DNA of 64,000 nucleotides from Nostoc sp. FACHB-280. Its GTDB lineage: Bacteria; Cyanobacteriota; Cyanobacteriia; Cyanobacteriales; Nostocaceae. Below, piece by piece: positions 11,801-19,376 of the stretch. The DNA lies in contig NZ_JACJSD010000008.1 of the NCBI RefSeq assembly GCF_014697615.1, positions 162,663-226,662 on the forward strand, written 5' to 3'. Both the position numbers and the translations under genes were made by a program. How positions within the stretch are numbered: position 1 is the first letter of the stretch; each line of letters starts with the position of its first letter. The notes beneath the pieces were generated by a model, which had not been told where the DNA came from, did not search any database, and was given only the letters and a program-made list of their open reading frames with translations.

Positions 11801-12557
11801 TGTTGAGTTAATTGGTAACAGCGATGTCGCCACTACCGCCGTCGCCACTGGTGCAGCTGCTTTAGAAGCAATTAGCGCCCAACCCTTTGATTGTCTCGTC
11901 CTCGATTTAGGGCTACCCGATATGAATGGGTTTGAACTGCTTCAACAAATCAAACAGCAGCCCAATGGTGAATCATTACCCATTATTATTTACACTGGTA
12001 TCGAATTAACCAAAGCCCAAGATGCCGAACTGCGGCGCATTACCGAAACCATCATCGTCAAAGATGTGCGATCGCCCGAACGCCTCCTTGATGAAACGAC
12101 ATTATTTTTACACAGAGTCCAGGCAAATTTACCAGAACCCAAACGTCAAATCCTTGAACAACTGCACGCCCGTGACTACATCCTGGCAAATAAGAAAGTA
12201 TTAATTATTGATGATGATGTCCGTAATATCTTTGCCTTGACCAGTATGTTAGAACGCTATCACATGCAGGTGATGTATGCCGAAAACGGCAGAGATGGCA
12301 TCACTATGTTAGAAACGACACCCGATATTGATGTGATCTTAATGGATGTGATGATGCCAGAAATGGACGGTTACGAAACCACTCACTTAATCCGCCAAAA
12401 TAACCGATTCATCACCTTACCAATTATCGCCCTCACCGCCAAAGCCATGCAAGGCGATCGCGAAAAGTGCATCGAGTCCGGCGCATCCGATTACATCACC
12501 AAACCTGTAGATATTGAACAATTACTGTCTTTATTGCGCGTTTGGCTATATCGGTAA
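5886..12557 (+). CDS. Hybrid histidine kinase with long HAMP repeat array, GAF and three receiver domains
   Basis: This 2223-residue cytoplasmic-looking protein has no evident transmembrane segment. Residues 1-154 are a divergent HAMP-type lead-in. Residues 155-1258 are twelve tandem 92-residue HAMP-type units. A GAF domain follows at about 1285-1425, then a glutamine/glutamate-rich coiled coil at about 1430-1530. The HisKA domain has [10 protein letters not shown] with phospho-acceptor His1539. An HATPase domain carries DTGIGI and [10 protein letters not shown]. Three receivers have predicted phospho-Asp at 1885, 2007 and 2154, the last in a canonical [13 protein letters not shown]. The architecture implies signal reception by the HAMP stack or GAF, autophosphorylation, then phosphotransfer to the receivers. 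No output DNA-binding domain is present. The linker before the first receiver (about residues 1785-1823) is encoded by repetitive DNA. The input signal is unknown. Confidence 0.95.
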   Translation: MATEQLTRESDNLDLKQLLKTLTAVKKGDFSVRMSVENTGLAGKIADTLNDIIDQNERMALELQRIGNVVGKDGKITERASLGTVRGSWSDCVNSVNTLITDLVQPTAETTRVIRAVANGDLSQTIATEIDGKPLKGEFLQTANIVNTMVDRLGSFASEVTRVAREVGTEGKLGVQAEVRGVAGTWKDLTDNVNLMAGNLTGQVRNIAEVATAIANGDLSKKITVNVKGEILELKNTVNTMVDQLNSFASEVTRVAREVGTEGKLGVQAEVRGVAGTWKDLTDNVNLMAGNLTGQVRNIAEVATAIANGDLSKKITVDVKGEILELKNTINIMVDQLSSFVSEVTRVAREVGSEGKLGVQADVKGVAGTWKDLTDSVNFMAGSLTAQVRNIAEVTTAVANGDLSKKITVDVKGEILELKNTINTMVDQLNSFASEVTRVAREVGTEGKLGVQAEVRGVAGTWKDLTDNVNLMAGNLTGQVRNIAEVATAIANGDLSKKITVDVKGEILELKNTINIMVDQLSSFASEVTRVAREVGSEGKLGVQADVRGVAGTWKDLTDSVNFMAGSLTAQVRNIAEVTTAVANGDLSKKITVDVKGEILELKNTINTMVDQLNSFASEVTRVAREVGSEGKLGVQAEVRGVAGTWKDLTDSVNFMAGSLTAQVRNIADVTTAVANGDLSKKITVDVKGEILELKNTINTMVDQLSSFASEVTRVAREVGTEGKLGVQAEVRGVAGTWKDLTGAVNMMAGNLTDQVRSIAEVATAIANGDLSKKITVQVKGEILELKNTINIMVDQLNSFASEVTRVAREVGSEGKLGVQADVKGVAGTWKDLTDSVNFMAGSLTAQVRNIAAVTTAVANGDLSKKISVDVKGEILELKNTVNTMVDQLNSFASEVTRVAREVGTEGKLGVQAEVKGVAGTWKDLTDSVNFMAGSLTAQVRNIAEVTTAVANGDLSKKITVDVKGEILELKNTINTMVDQLNSFASEVTRVAREVGTEGKLGVQAYVRGVGGTWKDLTDNVNSMAGNLTAQVRNIAEVTKAVANGDLSKKITVDVKGEILDLKNTINTMVDQLSSFASEVTRVAREVGTEGKLGGQAVVQGVAGTWKDLTDNVNSMAGNLTAQVRGIARVVTAVANGDLKRKLMLDAKGEIETLAETINEMIDTLATFANQVTTVAREVGIEGKLGGQARVPGAAGTWKDLTDNVNELAATLTTQLRAIAEVATAVTKGDLTRSISVEALGEVAILKDNINQMIANLRETTQKNTEQDWLKTNLAKFTRMLQGQRDLETVSKLILSELAPLVGAQHGVFYLMDAGEQQQAYLKLLSSYAYRERKHLANRFHLGEGLVGQCALEKERILLTEVPSNYVKISSGLGEAAPLNAVVLPVLFEGQVTAVIELASFRRFSEIHLTFFDQLTESIAIVLNTIAASMRTEELLKQSQSLAEELQTQQNELKETNKRLEQQAQSLKTSEDLLKKQQEELQQTNAELEEKAELLALQKKEVERKNLEIEQARLSLEEKAEQLALSSKYKSEFLANMSHELRTPLNSLLILAKLLTDNIDGNLSTKQVEYSRTIYSAGNDLLALINDILDLAKIESGTMSIDMSQMLVTDLRDQTERTFRQIAQDKGLTFTIETGADLPKAIYTDPKRLLQVLKNLLSNAFKFTERGEVRLRIEVAKQGWSMNQEALNRAPMVVAFSVIDTGIGIAPEKQKVIFEAFQQADGTTSRKYGGTGLGLSISREIARLFDGEITLVSNVSQGSTFTFYLPQFDSDSTFILPEPTSQLVLTPPTPNSALSTQHSQLPTPNSTLSTQHSALSTQHSALLEDDRIDIQNSDRVLLIVEDDIHFARILLEMAQQQGFKVIAAQSGSNGLALAQQFQPAGILLDIRLPDMDGWTVLDRLKHDANTRHIPVHIMTVEEGKRRSLQLGALAYLQKPASSESISEALNKIKGFVERRVKSLLVVEDDDTQRHSIVELIGNSDVATTAVATGAAALEAISAQPFDCLVLDLGLPDMNGFELLQQIKQQPNGESLPIIIYTGIELTKAQDAELRRITETIIVKDVRSPERLLDETTLFLHRVQANLPEPKRQILEQLHARDYILANKKVLIIDDDVRNIFALTSMLERYHMQVMYAENGRDGITMLETTPDIDVILMDVMMPEMDGYETTHLIRQNNRFITLPIIALTAKAMQGDREKCIESGASDYITKPVDIEQLLSLLRVWLYR
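6348..9659 (+). repeat. Twelve tandem 276-bp units encoding HAMP-type repeats
   Basis: Twelve consecutive 276-bp units (92 codons each, no length change) run from 6348 to 9659. Each starts [14 protein letters not shown] or a close variant, contains [10 protein letters not shown], and ends near [10 protein letters not shown]. Units fall into two main types: one with [19 protein letters not shown] (units 1, 2, 4) and one with [19 protein letters not shown] (units 3, 5, 6, 8, 9). Units 7, 10, 11 and 12 are more divergent, increasingly so toward the end. The interleaved types and near-identical internal units point to unit duplication and gene conversion. Confidence 0.95.
11240..11352 (+). repeat. 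In-frame ACTCAGC/ACTCCCA heptamer repeats inside the kinase gene
   Basis: The linker between the ATPase and first receiver domains is built from tandem heptamers (ACTCAGC, ACTCCCA and variants), read as repeated STQHSAL and PTPNS peptides. The same heptamers are intergenic at 35479-35528 and lie at the start of the gene at 24170. The reading frame stays open through the tract. Confidence 0.85.
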
Positions 12558-12566
12558 ACTAACATA

Positions 12567-12714
12567 GGACTTACGCACCAAGATTGTCTGTGGGGATTGG
12601 GTGTAGGGGTGAAAGGGTATGGGGTGTAAGGGTTTTGAATACTTATACCCTTACACCCTCATACCCCTGTACCCTATTCTAAAACCTTATTTTTTCGTTT
12701 TTTTGCGTAAGTCC
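12567..12714. repeat. Inverted-repeat element with GGACTTACGCA ends
   Basis: An 11-bp perfect terminal inverted repeat (GGACTTACGCA at 12567-12577, TGCGTAAGTCC at 12704-12714) bounds 148 bases. Inside, a second imperfect inverted repeat is made of GGTGTAAGGG and CCCTTACACC type sequence. Partial copies of the end recur at 27600, 33826-33837 and 43115. It encodes nothing and looks like a small mobile or structured repeat. Confidence 0.6.
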
Positions 12715-12838
12715 CATAACAGTAGAGACACCACAGCGTTGTTAAAGTTACTCATCAATCTTTGCTTCGCTGTGTGTTTATTTATTGCAGTTTAGAGGTT
12801 GTTTGAAAAGTGCTTGGTTGTGATGATTAGGATTTATT

Positions 12839-13142
12839 GATCCCCCCAACCACCCTTAAAAAGCAGGGGGGCTAAAACCTGCTTAAAGTCCAATACGGTT
12901 CCGTTAAGGTTATAAGAGTAGATTTCTCAATTTTCTGCGCTACCTATCAGATAATGAGCAAGATTTGGGGGATTCTCCCCCACGCCCCCGATTGGGGGAC
13001 GGTTGCGTCCCCCAAACCCCCTCCAAAATCATTTTTTCGTTTTTTGTTGATTTATCATTTGCTGGTTCTGTTATGACTTGGCTTTCTTAACTGAACCGTA
13101 TTGGCTTAAAGTCCCCCTTTTTAAGGGGGATTTAGGGGGATC
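12839..13142. repeat. GATCCCCC...GGGGGATC hairpin repeat, interrupted copy
   Basis: The two halves (12839-12890 and 13114-13142) resemble the uninterrupted 86-bp copy at 17319-17404: both start GATCCCCC, contain CCCTTAAAAAG-type and CCCCCTTTTT-type arms, and end TAGGGGGATC or close to it. Removing the 213-bp element and one copy of its target duplication leaves about 81 bp, close to the intact length. Confidence 0.65.
12891..13103. mobile_element. Miniature inverted-repeat element (213 bp) with 10-bp target duplication
   Basis: The element begins CAATACGGTTCCGTTAAG and ends with the reverse complement of CAATACGGTTCAGTTAAG (17 of 18 matching). It is flanked on both sides by the direct repeat GCTTAAAGTC (12881-12890 and 13104-13113), a 10-bp target-site duplication. 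It contains no transposase, so it must be moved by an enzyme encoded elsewhere. It has inserted into a GATCCCCC-type hairpin repeat. Assignment to a specific IS family is not possible from this copy alone. Confidence 0.75.
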
Positions 13143-13171
13143 TAAAATGTTTTGTCCAACACTGCGACATT

Positions 13172-14834
13172 GTTTTAATCCCTAATAGGGATTAGTTGAA
13201 ATTGCAATGAGTACTGGCTTGGGTATGTTGGATACACTCAAAAGTTTCAATCCCTAATAGGGATTAGTTGAAATTGCAATCCCAGGTATGGGACTGGGTG
13301 AGAGCGATGGCGAAGGTTTCAATCCCTAATAGGGATTAGTTGAAATTGCAATTTTGGTAGCGTTAGCCAAAGTCAGCATTGGGAATTTGTTGGTTTCAAT
13401 CCCTAATAGGGATTAGTTGAAATTGCAATCTATGAATTGCCCTTACTTACAAACGAATGAGAGTGTTCAGTTTCAATCCCTAATAGGGATTAGTTGAAAT
13501 TGCAATGGACGCGGACAAGAGGGCTGGCAACAGGGGGGAGTGACGTTTCAATCCCTAATAGGGATTAGTTGAAATTGCAATAGCTGTGATTACTGGCTCG
13601 TAATTGGGCATCATGTTTCAATCCCTAATAGGGATTAGTTGAAATTGCAATCATTTATGTATTTATAATCACTGTCTTTTTGTAACATTTTAGTTTCAAT
13701 CCCTAATAGGGATTAGTTGAAATTGCAATGTATAGAAGATTTTCAAGTTTGTACTGGCATCTAGCGTTTCAATCCCTAATAGGGATTAGTTGAAATTGCA
13801 ATCACCTGCACTATTGTTAATATAGATCCATGTTTCTGTTTCAATCCCTAATAGGGATTAGTTGAAATTGCAATAATAAAATAGGGGTGGATATTGATTC
13901 CACAAACTTGTTTCAATCCCTAATAGGGATTAGTTGAAATTGCAATCGTATACCATCGGTGGCACAGGATTTCTAACACGTGTTTCAATCCCTAATAGGG
14001 ATTAGTTGAAATTGCAATTTCATTCAGTAATTCATCTTTTTCAAGACTACCCGTTTCAATCCCTAATAGGGATTAGTTGAAATTGCAATTTGGATGTTGC
14101 CACCACGTATCCCCCACTCTCTCATCTGCGTTTCAATCCCTAATAGGGATTAGTTGAAATTGCAATGTATGGGATCTCTTTAGATTTTGAGCAAATCCCT
14201 CAGAACGCGTTTCAATCCCTAATAGGGATTAGTTGAAATTGCAATAGAATGCACTGGCATTCCTTTCGCCCAGCATAATCGTTTCAATCCCTAATAGGGA
14301 TTAGTTGAAATTGCAATCCACGCTGATCAGCGTCGGTTTGTTCAAGTCCGCGTTTCAATCCCTAATAGGGATTAGTTGAAATTGCAATTCTTCGTTCGAT
14401 TGCGAGTCATTTTCTGAATACTCGTTTCAATCCCTAATAGGGATTAGTTGAAATTGCAATTTGGTGGTGGTAATTTTCCTCAACTAATTGAAGATGTTTC
14501 AATCCCTAATAGGGATTAGTTGAAATTGCAATGAAAATCGGTCAACGCAAAGGACAACCACTTAAAGAAATTGTTTCAATCCCTAATAGGGATTAGTTGA
14601 AATTGCAATTCTCGCACCTGCCGGAAGAAATTTTGTATCTTCCGTAATTGAAGTTTCAATCCCTAATAGGGATTAGTTGAAATTGCAATAGGACTATTCG
14701 CCCTTAAATCACAAGGGTGACACGTTTCAATCCCTAATAGGGATTAGTTGAAATTGCAATACAGATCAGCGATCGCTTGCGCGGTAAGGAAGCACTAGTT
14801 TCAATCCCTAATAGGGATTAGTTGAAATTGCAAT
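13172..14834 (-). CRISPR. CRISPR array: 23 repeats of 37 nt, 22 spacers
   Basis: On the plus strand the 37-nt repeat begins GTTTCAATCCCTA and ends GAAATTGCAAT. Its core AATCCCTAATAGGGATT can form a hairpin. Repeat starts are 13172, 13244, 13316, 13393, 13471, 13545, 13615, 13693, 13766, 13838, 13910, 13982, 14053, 14130, 14209, 14281, 14352, 14424, 14496, 14573, 14653, 14724 and 14798. Spacers are 33-43 nt. The first repeat is variant (GTTTTAATCC). Read on the minus strand the repeat ends in GGGATTGAAAC, giving the ATTGAAAC crRNA handle usual for cyanobacterial type I/III arrays. This, with the variant repeat at the left end, places the leader on the right and transcription leftward. No cas genes lie in the window. 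Confidence 0.97.
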
Positions 14835-15058
14835 AGCGGGAGCCGGAAAAGCTTACTGTATTTAGTTTTCAAGGTGCGGTTTCGCGGATGGGATAATTTT
14901 AACATGGTTTAATGTCAATTGATTTGCGCTAAATTGCTGAAACCTATACTGTATAAGCCGCGCGGACAATTTTAATTAATTTTTTCTGCAAAACCTTACC
15001 CTCTAAGCAATCCAGCCATTCTTACTCAAAGGCGATTTTGCACACCTACCCATCCGCG
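14835..15058 (-). promoter_or_regulatory. Predicted CRISPR leader and promoter
   Basis: This AT-rich non-coding stretch adjoins the conserved end of the array. On the minus strand TTGACA (14918-14913) is followed after 16 bases by TTATCC (14896-14891), a possible but weak promoter; an overlapping TAAAAT is nearer than usual spacing allows. A 10-bp inverted repeat (CGCGGATGGG at 14883-14892, CCCATCCGCG at 15049-15058) flanks most of the region. The leader role follows from the inferred array orientation. Confidence 0.55.
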
Positions 15059-15086
15059 CATTTTGACTAAATTTGTCGTACTGTTC

Positions 15087-15119
15087 AGATCCCCGACTTT
15101 TCCAGAAAATCGGGGATCT
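15087..15119. repeat. 33-bp hairpin AGATCCCCGACTT...GGGGATCT
   Basis: A near-perfect palindrome (AGATCCCCGACTTTT with AAAATCGGGGATCT). A sister copy of the same length lies at 59524-59556 with the inner arms changed to GACTTCTT/AAGAAGTC. It lies six bases beyond the stop of the leftward gene at 15125, so it could end that transcript, but its recurrence shows that it is a dispersed repeat. Confidence 0.7.
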
Positions 15120-15124
15120 AGATA

Positions 15125-15403
15125 TTACATCAAGAGTTGGCGGATTAAAATACTCATGACTTCATCGGGGTTGGCGGTTGGTAAAAGTGGACTCCAGTCG
15201 CCGACGCTGGCGTAACCAATGAGGTGTAAACGATGAATGGTGATAGTGACAGCTTGCGCTGAACCGATGAGTAAATGCTTAACGGGTTCGCGTTTGGAAA
15301 GTTGCTGTTGTGGTAATTGATTGGGTGTGGCTGGACTAGACTCTGCACCAGGCAGGTATTGTCTTAAATTTGACAGTGTAGACTTTGGTAATTCTGGCAT
15401 CAT
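15125..15403 (-). CDS. Small conserved hypothetical protein
   Basis: This is a 92-residue protein of unknown function, beginning MMPELPKSTLSNLRQYLPG from tandem ATG codons near 15403. The N-terminal half is proline/glutamine-rich, and the C-terminal half (HLIGYASVGDWSPLLPT...VMSILIRQLL) looks like a small folded domain. It is next to the CRISPR leader but has no resemblance to Cas1, Cas2, Cas6 or any Cas protein that I know. A smaller frame at 15154-15348 is a shadow. The call as a real gene rests on its length, coherent composition and isolated leftward position. Confidence 0.55.
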   Translation of the reverse strand: MMPELPKSTLSNLRQYLPGAESSPATPNQLPQQQLSKREPVKHLLIGSAQAVTITIHRLHLIGYASVGDWSPLLPTANPDEVMSILIRQLLM

Positions 15404-15618
15404 CAATAGTTGTACTCCGTTATGGGGATTGTAGGAAGGCGATTCGCAGACTCTTGGCCGAGGGCGATCGCCTTTTCCATAACCTCATAATAAAGTATAA
15501 AATTATACCTGTCAAGCGTAGATATAAAAAATTTTGTCAATAATTTTCTCCTCACTCTCTATTCCCTACACCCTGTCTACACAAGTAAATTGGGAAATCA
15601 AATCTGATTTCTATATTC

Positions 15619-16584
15619 ATGACGCATCACACCTTAAAAGCCACCACCGAAACAGTGCATCTTGGTGGGTTCTCCCATTTATTAAAACCAGCACTCATGA
15701 TTAATTCTGGGGACACCATTGATGTCGAAACCTTCACCGGTTACTACATTTACGACAAAGCACCACCAGAATTTCTCCCCCCAGAATTTGTAGATATCTG
15801 CCAAAATTTGCCAGCAGAACGCAAAATTGCTGGGGGGCCGCATTTACTCACCGGGCCAATTTATGTGCAGGATGCTGAACCAGGAGATGTTTTAGAAGTA
15901 AGATTAGAAGCGATCGCCCCAAGTTTACCAGTGGGTTTTAATGCTATTCGTACAGGCTGGGGAGCTTTACCACAACAATTTACCCAACCTGCACTAAGAT
16001 TCATTCCCCTAGATTTAGCTAATAATATCGCCGAATTTCCCGCTAACAGTGGCATTAAAATTCCCCTCACACCCTTTTTTGGGATTTTAGGTGTGGCGAC
16101 ACCGCAAAGCGATCGCAATTCCATTCCCCCCGGTAATTATGGCGGTAACATCGATAACCGCGAACTCCAAGCAGGTTCACGGTTATTTTTACCAATTTAC
16201 GTCCCTGGGGCTTTATTTTCTATTGGTGATGGACATTCCGCCCAAGGAGATGGTGAAGTAAATGTTACAGCCATTGAAACTTCTATGAATGGCAGAATTT
16301 CTCTCACACTCCGCAAAGATTTATCACTCACAACACCCATCGCTGAAACTCCAACAGACATCATCACAATGGGTTTTGCCGAAACCTTAGACGCAGCCTT
16401 AGAACAAGCTTTAAAAAATATGATTGCCTTTCTACAAGATTTCGCCAATTTATCAGCAGAAGAGGCTTATGTGCTGTGTAGTTTAGCTGTAAATTTTCGC
16501 ATCACCCAAGTTGTAAACAGTCCCCATAAAGGTGTTCACGGGATGTTACCTAAATCAATCTTCTCACCTAAAATGAGTTTGTAA
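15619..16584 (+). CDS. Acetamidase/formamidase family protein
   Basis: This 321-residue protein is of the FmdA/AmdA family, which hydrolyses formamide or acetamide to ammonia and the acid. Diagnostic segments are GGPHLLTGPIYVQDAEPGDVLEV, where the GxLTGPI and EPGDVL motifs surround the metal site, IPPGNYGGNIDNRELQAGSRLFLPI, and LFSIGDGHSAQGDGEVNVTAIE. The last carries the GDGHxxQGDGE motif with metal-binding and catalytic residues. It is full length with no signal peptide, so it is a cytosolic nitrogen-scavenging enzyme by family. The neighbouring TSUP permease is 149 bases downstream; co-transcription is possible but not shown. Confidence 0.92.
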   Translation: MTHHTLKATTETVHLGGFSHLLKPALMINSGDTIDVETFTGYYIYDKAPPEFLPPEFVDICQNLPAERKIAGGPHLLTGPIYVQDAEPGDVLEVRLEAIAPSLPVGFNAIRTGWGALPQQFTQPALRFIPLDLANNIAEFPANSGIKIPLTPFFGILGVATPQSDRNSIPPGNYGGNIDNRELQAGSRLFLPIYVPGALFSIGDGHSAQGDGEVNVTAIETSMNGRISLTLRKDLSLTTPIAETPTDIITMGFAETLDAALEQALKNMIAFLQDFANLSAEEAYVLCSLAVNFRITQVVNSPHKGVHGMLPKSIFSPKMSL

Positions 16585-16733
16585 GAAAGTATTGAGAATT
16601 CACAGTCTAGTAGCCAGAATCTTGAAAACGTTCAGAGATGTCATTCTTCACTTGCCCTCTGCTATAGCTAAAATTCTGACTCCTGACTTCTGTATTCTTA
16701 ATTCTGTAAGTCAAAAACAAACAAACATTTTGT

Positions 16734-17105
16734 ATGTCTAATATTCTTGTACAAATGCTGCTTATTGGTTTAGCGGCTGGTGTTGCTGGTGGGATGTTTG
16801 GTATCGGTGGCGGTGCAATTATGGTTCCAGCAATGGTACTACTAGTAGGGCTAGACCAAAAGTTTGCGACCGGCACATCCATCGCCGCCCAAATTTTACC
16901 CATCGGTATTTTAGGCGCAGCAGTTTACTACCGTAGCGGTAACATTAACATCAAATATGCAGTCATGATTGCGATTGGTTTAGTAGTAGGAAATCTCTTT
17001 GGTGCGTTATTTGCCAACCAGCCATTCATTAGCAGTGAAACCATGAAGAAACTGTATGGCATCTTTTTATTAATCATAGGTGGAAGATATTTGTTCTTCC
17101 GTTAA
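16734..17105 (+). CDS. Short TSUP (TauE/SafE) family membrane permease
   Basis: This 123-residue protein has four hydrophobic segments and starts MSNILVQMLLIGLAAGVAGG. The glycine-rich GMFGIGGGAIMVPAMV motif is typical of the TSUP/TauE-SafE family, which exports sulfite or organosulfonates or moves other organic anions. It is about half the length of classical members; half-size versions with a single repeat exist and may dimerise. It ends in an intact stop with no sign of truncation. The substrate cannot be assigned. Confidence 0.85.
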   Translation: MSNILVQMLLIGLAAGVAGGMFGIGGGAIMVPAMVLLVGLDQKFATGTSIAAQILPIGILGAAVYYRSGNINIKYAVMIAIGLVVGNLFGALFANQPFISSETMKKLYGIFLLIIGGRYLFFR

Positions 17106-17645
17106 TTTCTGGGTGTGGATGGGGGTGTAGGGGTGTATGGGGTGTGTGGGTGTAAGGGCGAACAGCCGTTCGTCCATGCTGTCTCTATAAACTGGCGCAA
17201 ACCCATAACTTTGACCTTATATCCCATACTCCAATACGCTTCAGATAAGAAAACTAAATCACCCCAAAACCAACAAATAATGACTTATACCAAATCGATA
17301 TGAAGTTGCACATATCTTGATCCCCCTAAATCCCCCTTAAAAAGGGGGACTTTGATAGATTTTTTCTGGTTCCCCCCTTTTTTCAAGGGGGGTTAGGGGG
17401 GATCGAATTCTATGCAGCCTTATAAAGAATTGGTATTAACAAAAAACCCAAGAATAATTTTGGAGGGGGCTTGGGGAGCCACTGCGTTGGGGAGACAGCG
17501 CCGTGGGCGGGTTTCCCGACTTGAGGCGACTGTCGTCGGCTTTGCCGACTTGAAGCATGTGGCGTGGAGAATCCCCCAAATCTTGAAATCTTGCCCATTA
17601 TCTAATATGTAGAGCAGAAATTGAAAAATCAACTCTCAGCACTCA
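17106..17645. other. Repeat-rich intergenic region
   Basis: No gene is supported. It holds a G-rich tract (17117-17155), the 86-bp GATCCCCC hairpin repeat (17319-17404) and a GC-rich repeat block at about 17460-17580 (GGGGAGCCACTGCG, GTCGTCGGCTTTGCCGAC) with several small palindromes. Open frames at 17412-17612 on both strands run through this repeat and are not credible proteins. Confidence 0.6.
17319..17404. repeat. 86-bp GATCCCCC/GGGGGGATC double-hairpin repeat, intact copy
   Basis: It starts GATCCCCCTAAATCCCCC and ends GGGGTTAGGGGGGATC. It contains two nested arms (CCCCCTTAAAAAGGGGG and CCCCCCTTTTTTCAAGGGGGG). It serves as the uninterrupted reference for the copy at 12839-13142. Confidence 0.75.
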
Positions 17646-18896
17646 TCATTGCACTTGCGTGGGGAAACTACCAGGACGCACAGATAAATTCAGAGTTTGT
17701 CCATTCCGACGTAACTCTAAACGCAAATCTGCACCAATTTGGCTTTTATCAACCGCTTTCTGCACACTTTCAGCTTCTGAGACAGTGTTACCTTCAATCT
17801 TTTGAATGACATCACCTGCACGTAAGCCTGCTTTGGCGGCGGGTGAATTGGGCAGAACTTTCACAACTAAGACACCTTTATCTTCATTAATACTCAAACC
17901 ACTATTGGGGTCAGAATTGATACTTTGTTTGAGTTGTGGTGTCAACCCAATCATTTGAATGCCAAGATAAGGATGTTCAACTTTACCTGTAGAAATTAAT
18001 TGGTTAGCAATACGCTGTGCTGTCGCAATGGGAATCGCAAAGCCAATACCTTGCGCTCCTTGAATAATAGCTGTATTCATAGCAATTACTTCACCACGGG
18101 CATTAAGTAATGGCCCACCAGAGTTACCAGGATTAATTGCTGCATCAGTTTGAATAAAATCTACTCGCTTATCAGATGCGCCAATTTGGTTGCTACTGCG
18201 TCCGGTGGCGCTGATAATGCCTGTAGTAACTGTATTATCTAATCCTAAAGGATTACCAATTGCGATCGCCCATTCTCCTGGTTGCAATTGGTCAGAATTA
18301 CCCACGGTAACAGTCGGCAAATTGTTGGCTTGGATTTTGACAACCGCAACATCTGTTAATTCGTCTTTGCCTAAAACCTTACCTTGAAAACTCCGCCCAT
18401 CTTTGAGGATGACTGTCACTGTATCTGCACCATCAACAACGTGAGCATTGGTGAGAATTTGACCATCACCACTGATAATAAACCCAGAACCAGTACCACG
18501 CTCTACTCTTTCTTGGCTTTCTGGTAGTTGTGAACCAAAAAAGCGGCGGAAAAATGGGTCGTTAAATTCCTCTGGTAATTGACTTTTCACGGTGCGAGAG
18601 GAATTAATGCGTACCACTGCTGGCCCTACCTTCTGCACTACCTGAGTCACAAAATTAGGATCTGTACCTGCTGCAATTGGTGGTGCAGCATTCACCCGAC
18701 TCAACGCCAAATTTGATGCACTTTGCGACACCTGCGACTGATGGTTAGCCAGATAACCACCTGCTAAGGTCATACCAGAACCTAGCAACACCAATGATAG
18801 AGAAGCCGCCGCCTTTCTCCAAGGTGCTGGTTTACGGTATTTGGCATCTGAAGTGCTATTTAATGGGTTATTTCCGTCTGGTATTTGATTTTGCAT
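17646..18896 (-). CDS. HtrA/Deg-type serine protease with PDZ domain
   Basis: This is a 416-residue trypsin-like protease of the HhoA/HhoB/HtrA group. A hydrophobic segment at about 30-50 ([21 protein letters not shown]) is an uncleaved anchor or signal, placing the enzyme in the periplasm or lumen. The catalytic triad is visible as His152 (TNAHVVDG), Asp182 (LTDVAVVKI) and Ser259 (NPGNSGGPL). A PDZ domain follows from about residue 300, with [11 protein letters not shown] and [14 protein letters not shown]. The family degrades or refolds damaged envelope and photosynthetic proteins. It is full length and stands alone. Which of the three cyanobacterial paralogues it is cannot be decided here. 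Confidence 0.95.
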   Translation of the reverse strand: MQNQIPDGNNPLNSTSDAKYRKPAPWRKAAASLSLVLLGSGMTLAGGYLANHQSQVSQSASNLALSRVNAAPPIAAGTDPNFVTQVVQKVGPAVVRINSSRTVKSQLPEEFNDPFFRRFFGSQLPESQERVERGTGSGFIISGDGQILTNAHVVDGADTVTVILKDGRSFQGKVLGKDELTDVAVVKIQANNLPTVTVGNSDQLQPGEWAIAIGNPLGLDNTVTTGIISATGRSSNQIGASDKRVDFIQTDAAINPGNSGGPLLNARGEVIAMNTAIIQGAQGIGFAIPIATAQRIANQLISTGKVEHPYLGIQMIGLTPQLKQSINSDPNSGLSINEDKGVLVVKVLPNSPAAKAGLRAGDVIQKIEGNTVSEAESVQKAVDKSQIGADLRLELRRNGQTLNLSVRPGSFPTQVQ

Positions 18897-19376
18897 TGCC
18901 GTCTGAAAGGTTATTTTGAATCTATTACTAATGTAGACAGGGTTTATTACACTTTTGTTACAGACCTGTAGCAGAAATGTGAAAATGTGACTATTTTCCT
19001 ACTTCAGAGCCATATTGTGTATCAAAATAGGCTTTTTAAGTAGGTAGACACAATTATTTAGAAGACGCATTTCGACTTCTCCCCAAGGGAGAAGGGTCGA
19101 AACCCGGTAATTTTAAGTTAGGTTTAATTTAGTCCTACTACTTACTACCTTTAAAGCAAGGGTTTTGTCTATTTCCAAGATGAACCAAGTCTTCAGTCGC
19201 TTGGTAAAACATATCAATTTACAAACATCTCTCCCTTGTCTACCCTTTCCTCCTTGTCTCCCTTGTCTCTATTGTTCATATATCAAGACTGCTATATAAC
19301 CTCCGAAAGAAGCTTTTATTCTTTATTAAGTCCAAAATAAAAAAGCATTATTTTGACAAGTATATATCTCAATAAA
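18897..19376. other. Intergenic region with a miniature repeat element
   Basis: This region separates the divergent HtrA and GH13 genes. It holds the 108-bp inverted-repeat element at 19037-19144 and a C/T-rich tract (19240-19270, CTCCTTGTCTCCCTTGTCTC). Both promoters must lie here. The frame upstream of 19377 could extend the GH13 protein by eight residues from 19353, but the ATG at 19377 fits better. Confidence 0.5.
19037..19144. repeat. 108-bp MITE-like repeat with TAAGTAG ends (short copy)
   Basis: The ends form a 7-bp terminal inverted repeat (TAAGTAG ... CTACTTA). The centre contains TTTCGACTTCTCCCC and its partner GGGTCGAAA. The whole sequence recurs in inverted orientation at 46710-46890, where about 73 extra bases sit in the middle. 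It has no coding capacity. Confidence 0.8.

Noticed and set aside
15125..15403. Possible cas gene next to the CRISPR leader
   Set aside because: The 92-residue product has no Cas1, Cas2, Cas6 or RAMP motifs; proximity alone is not enough.
17412..17632. Small frames on both strands before the HtrA gene
   Set aside because: Both run through a GC-rich palindromic repeat block and mirror each other; no conserved protein features.
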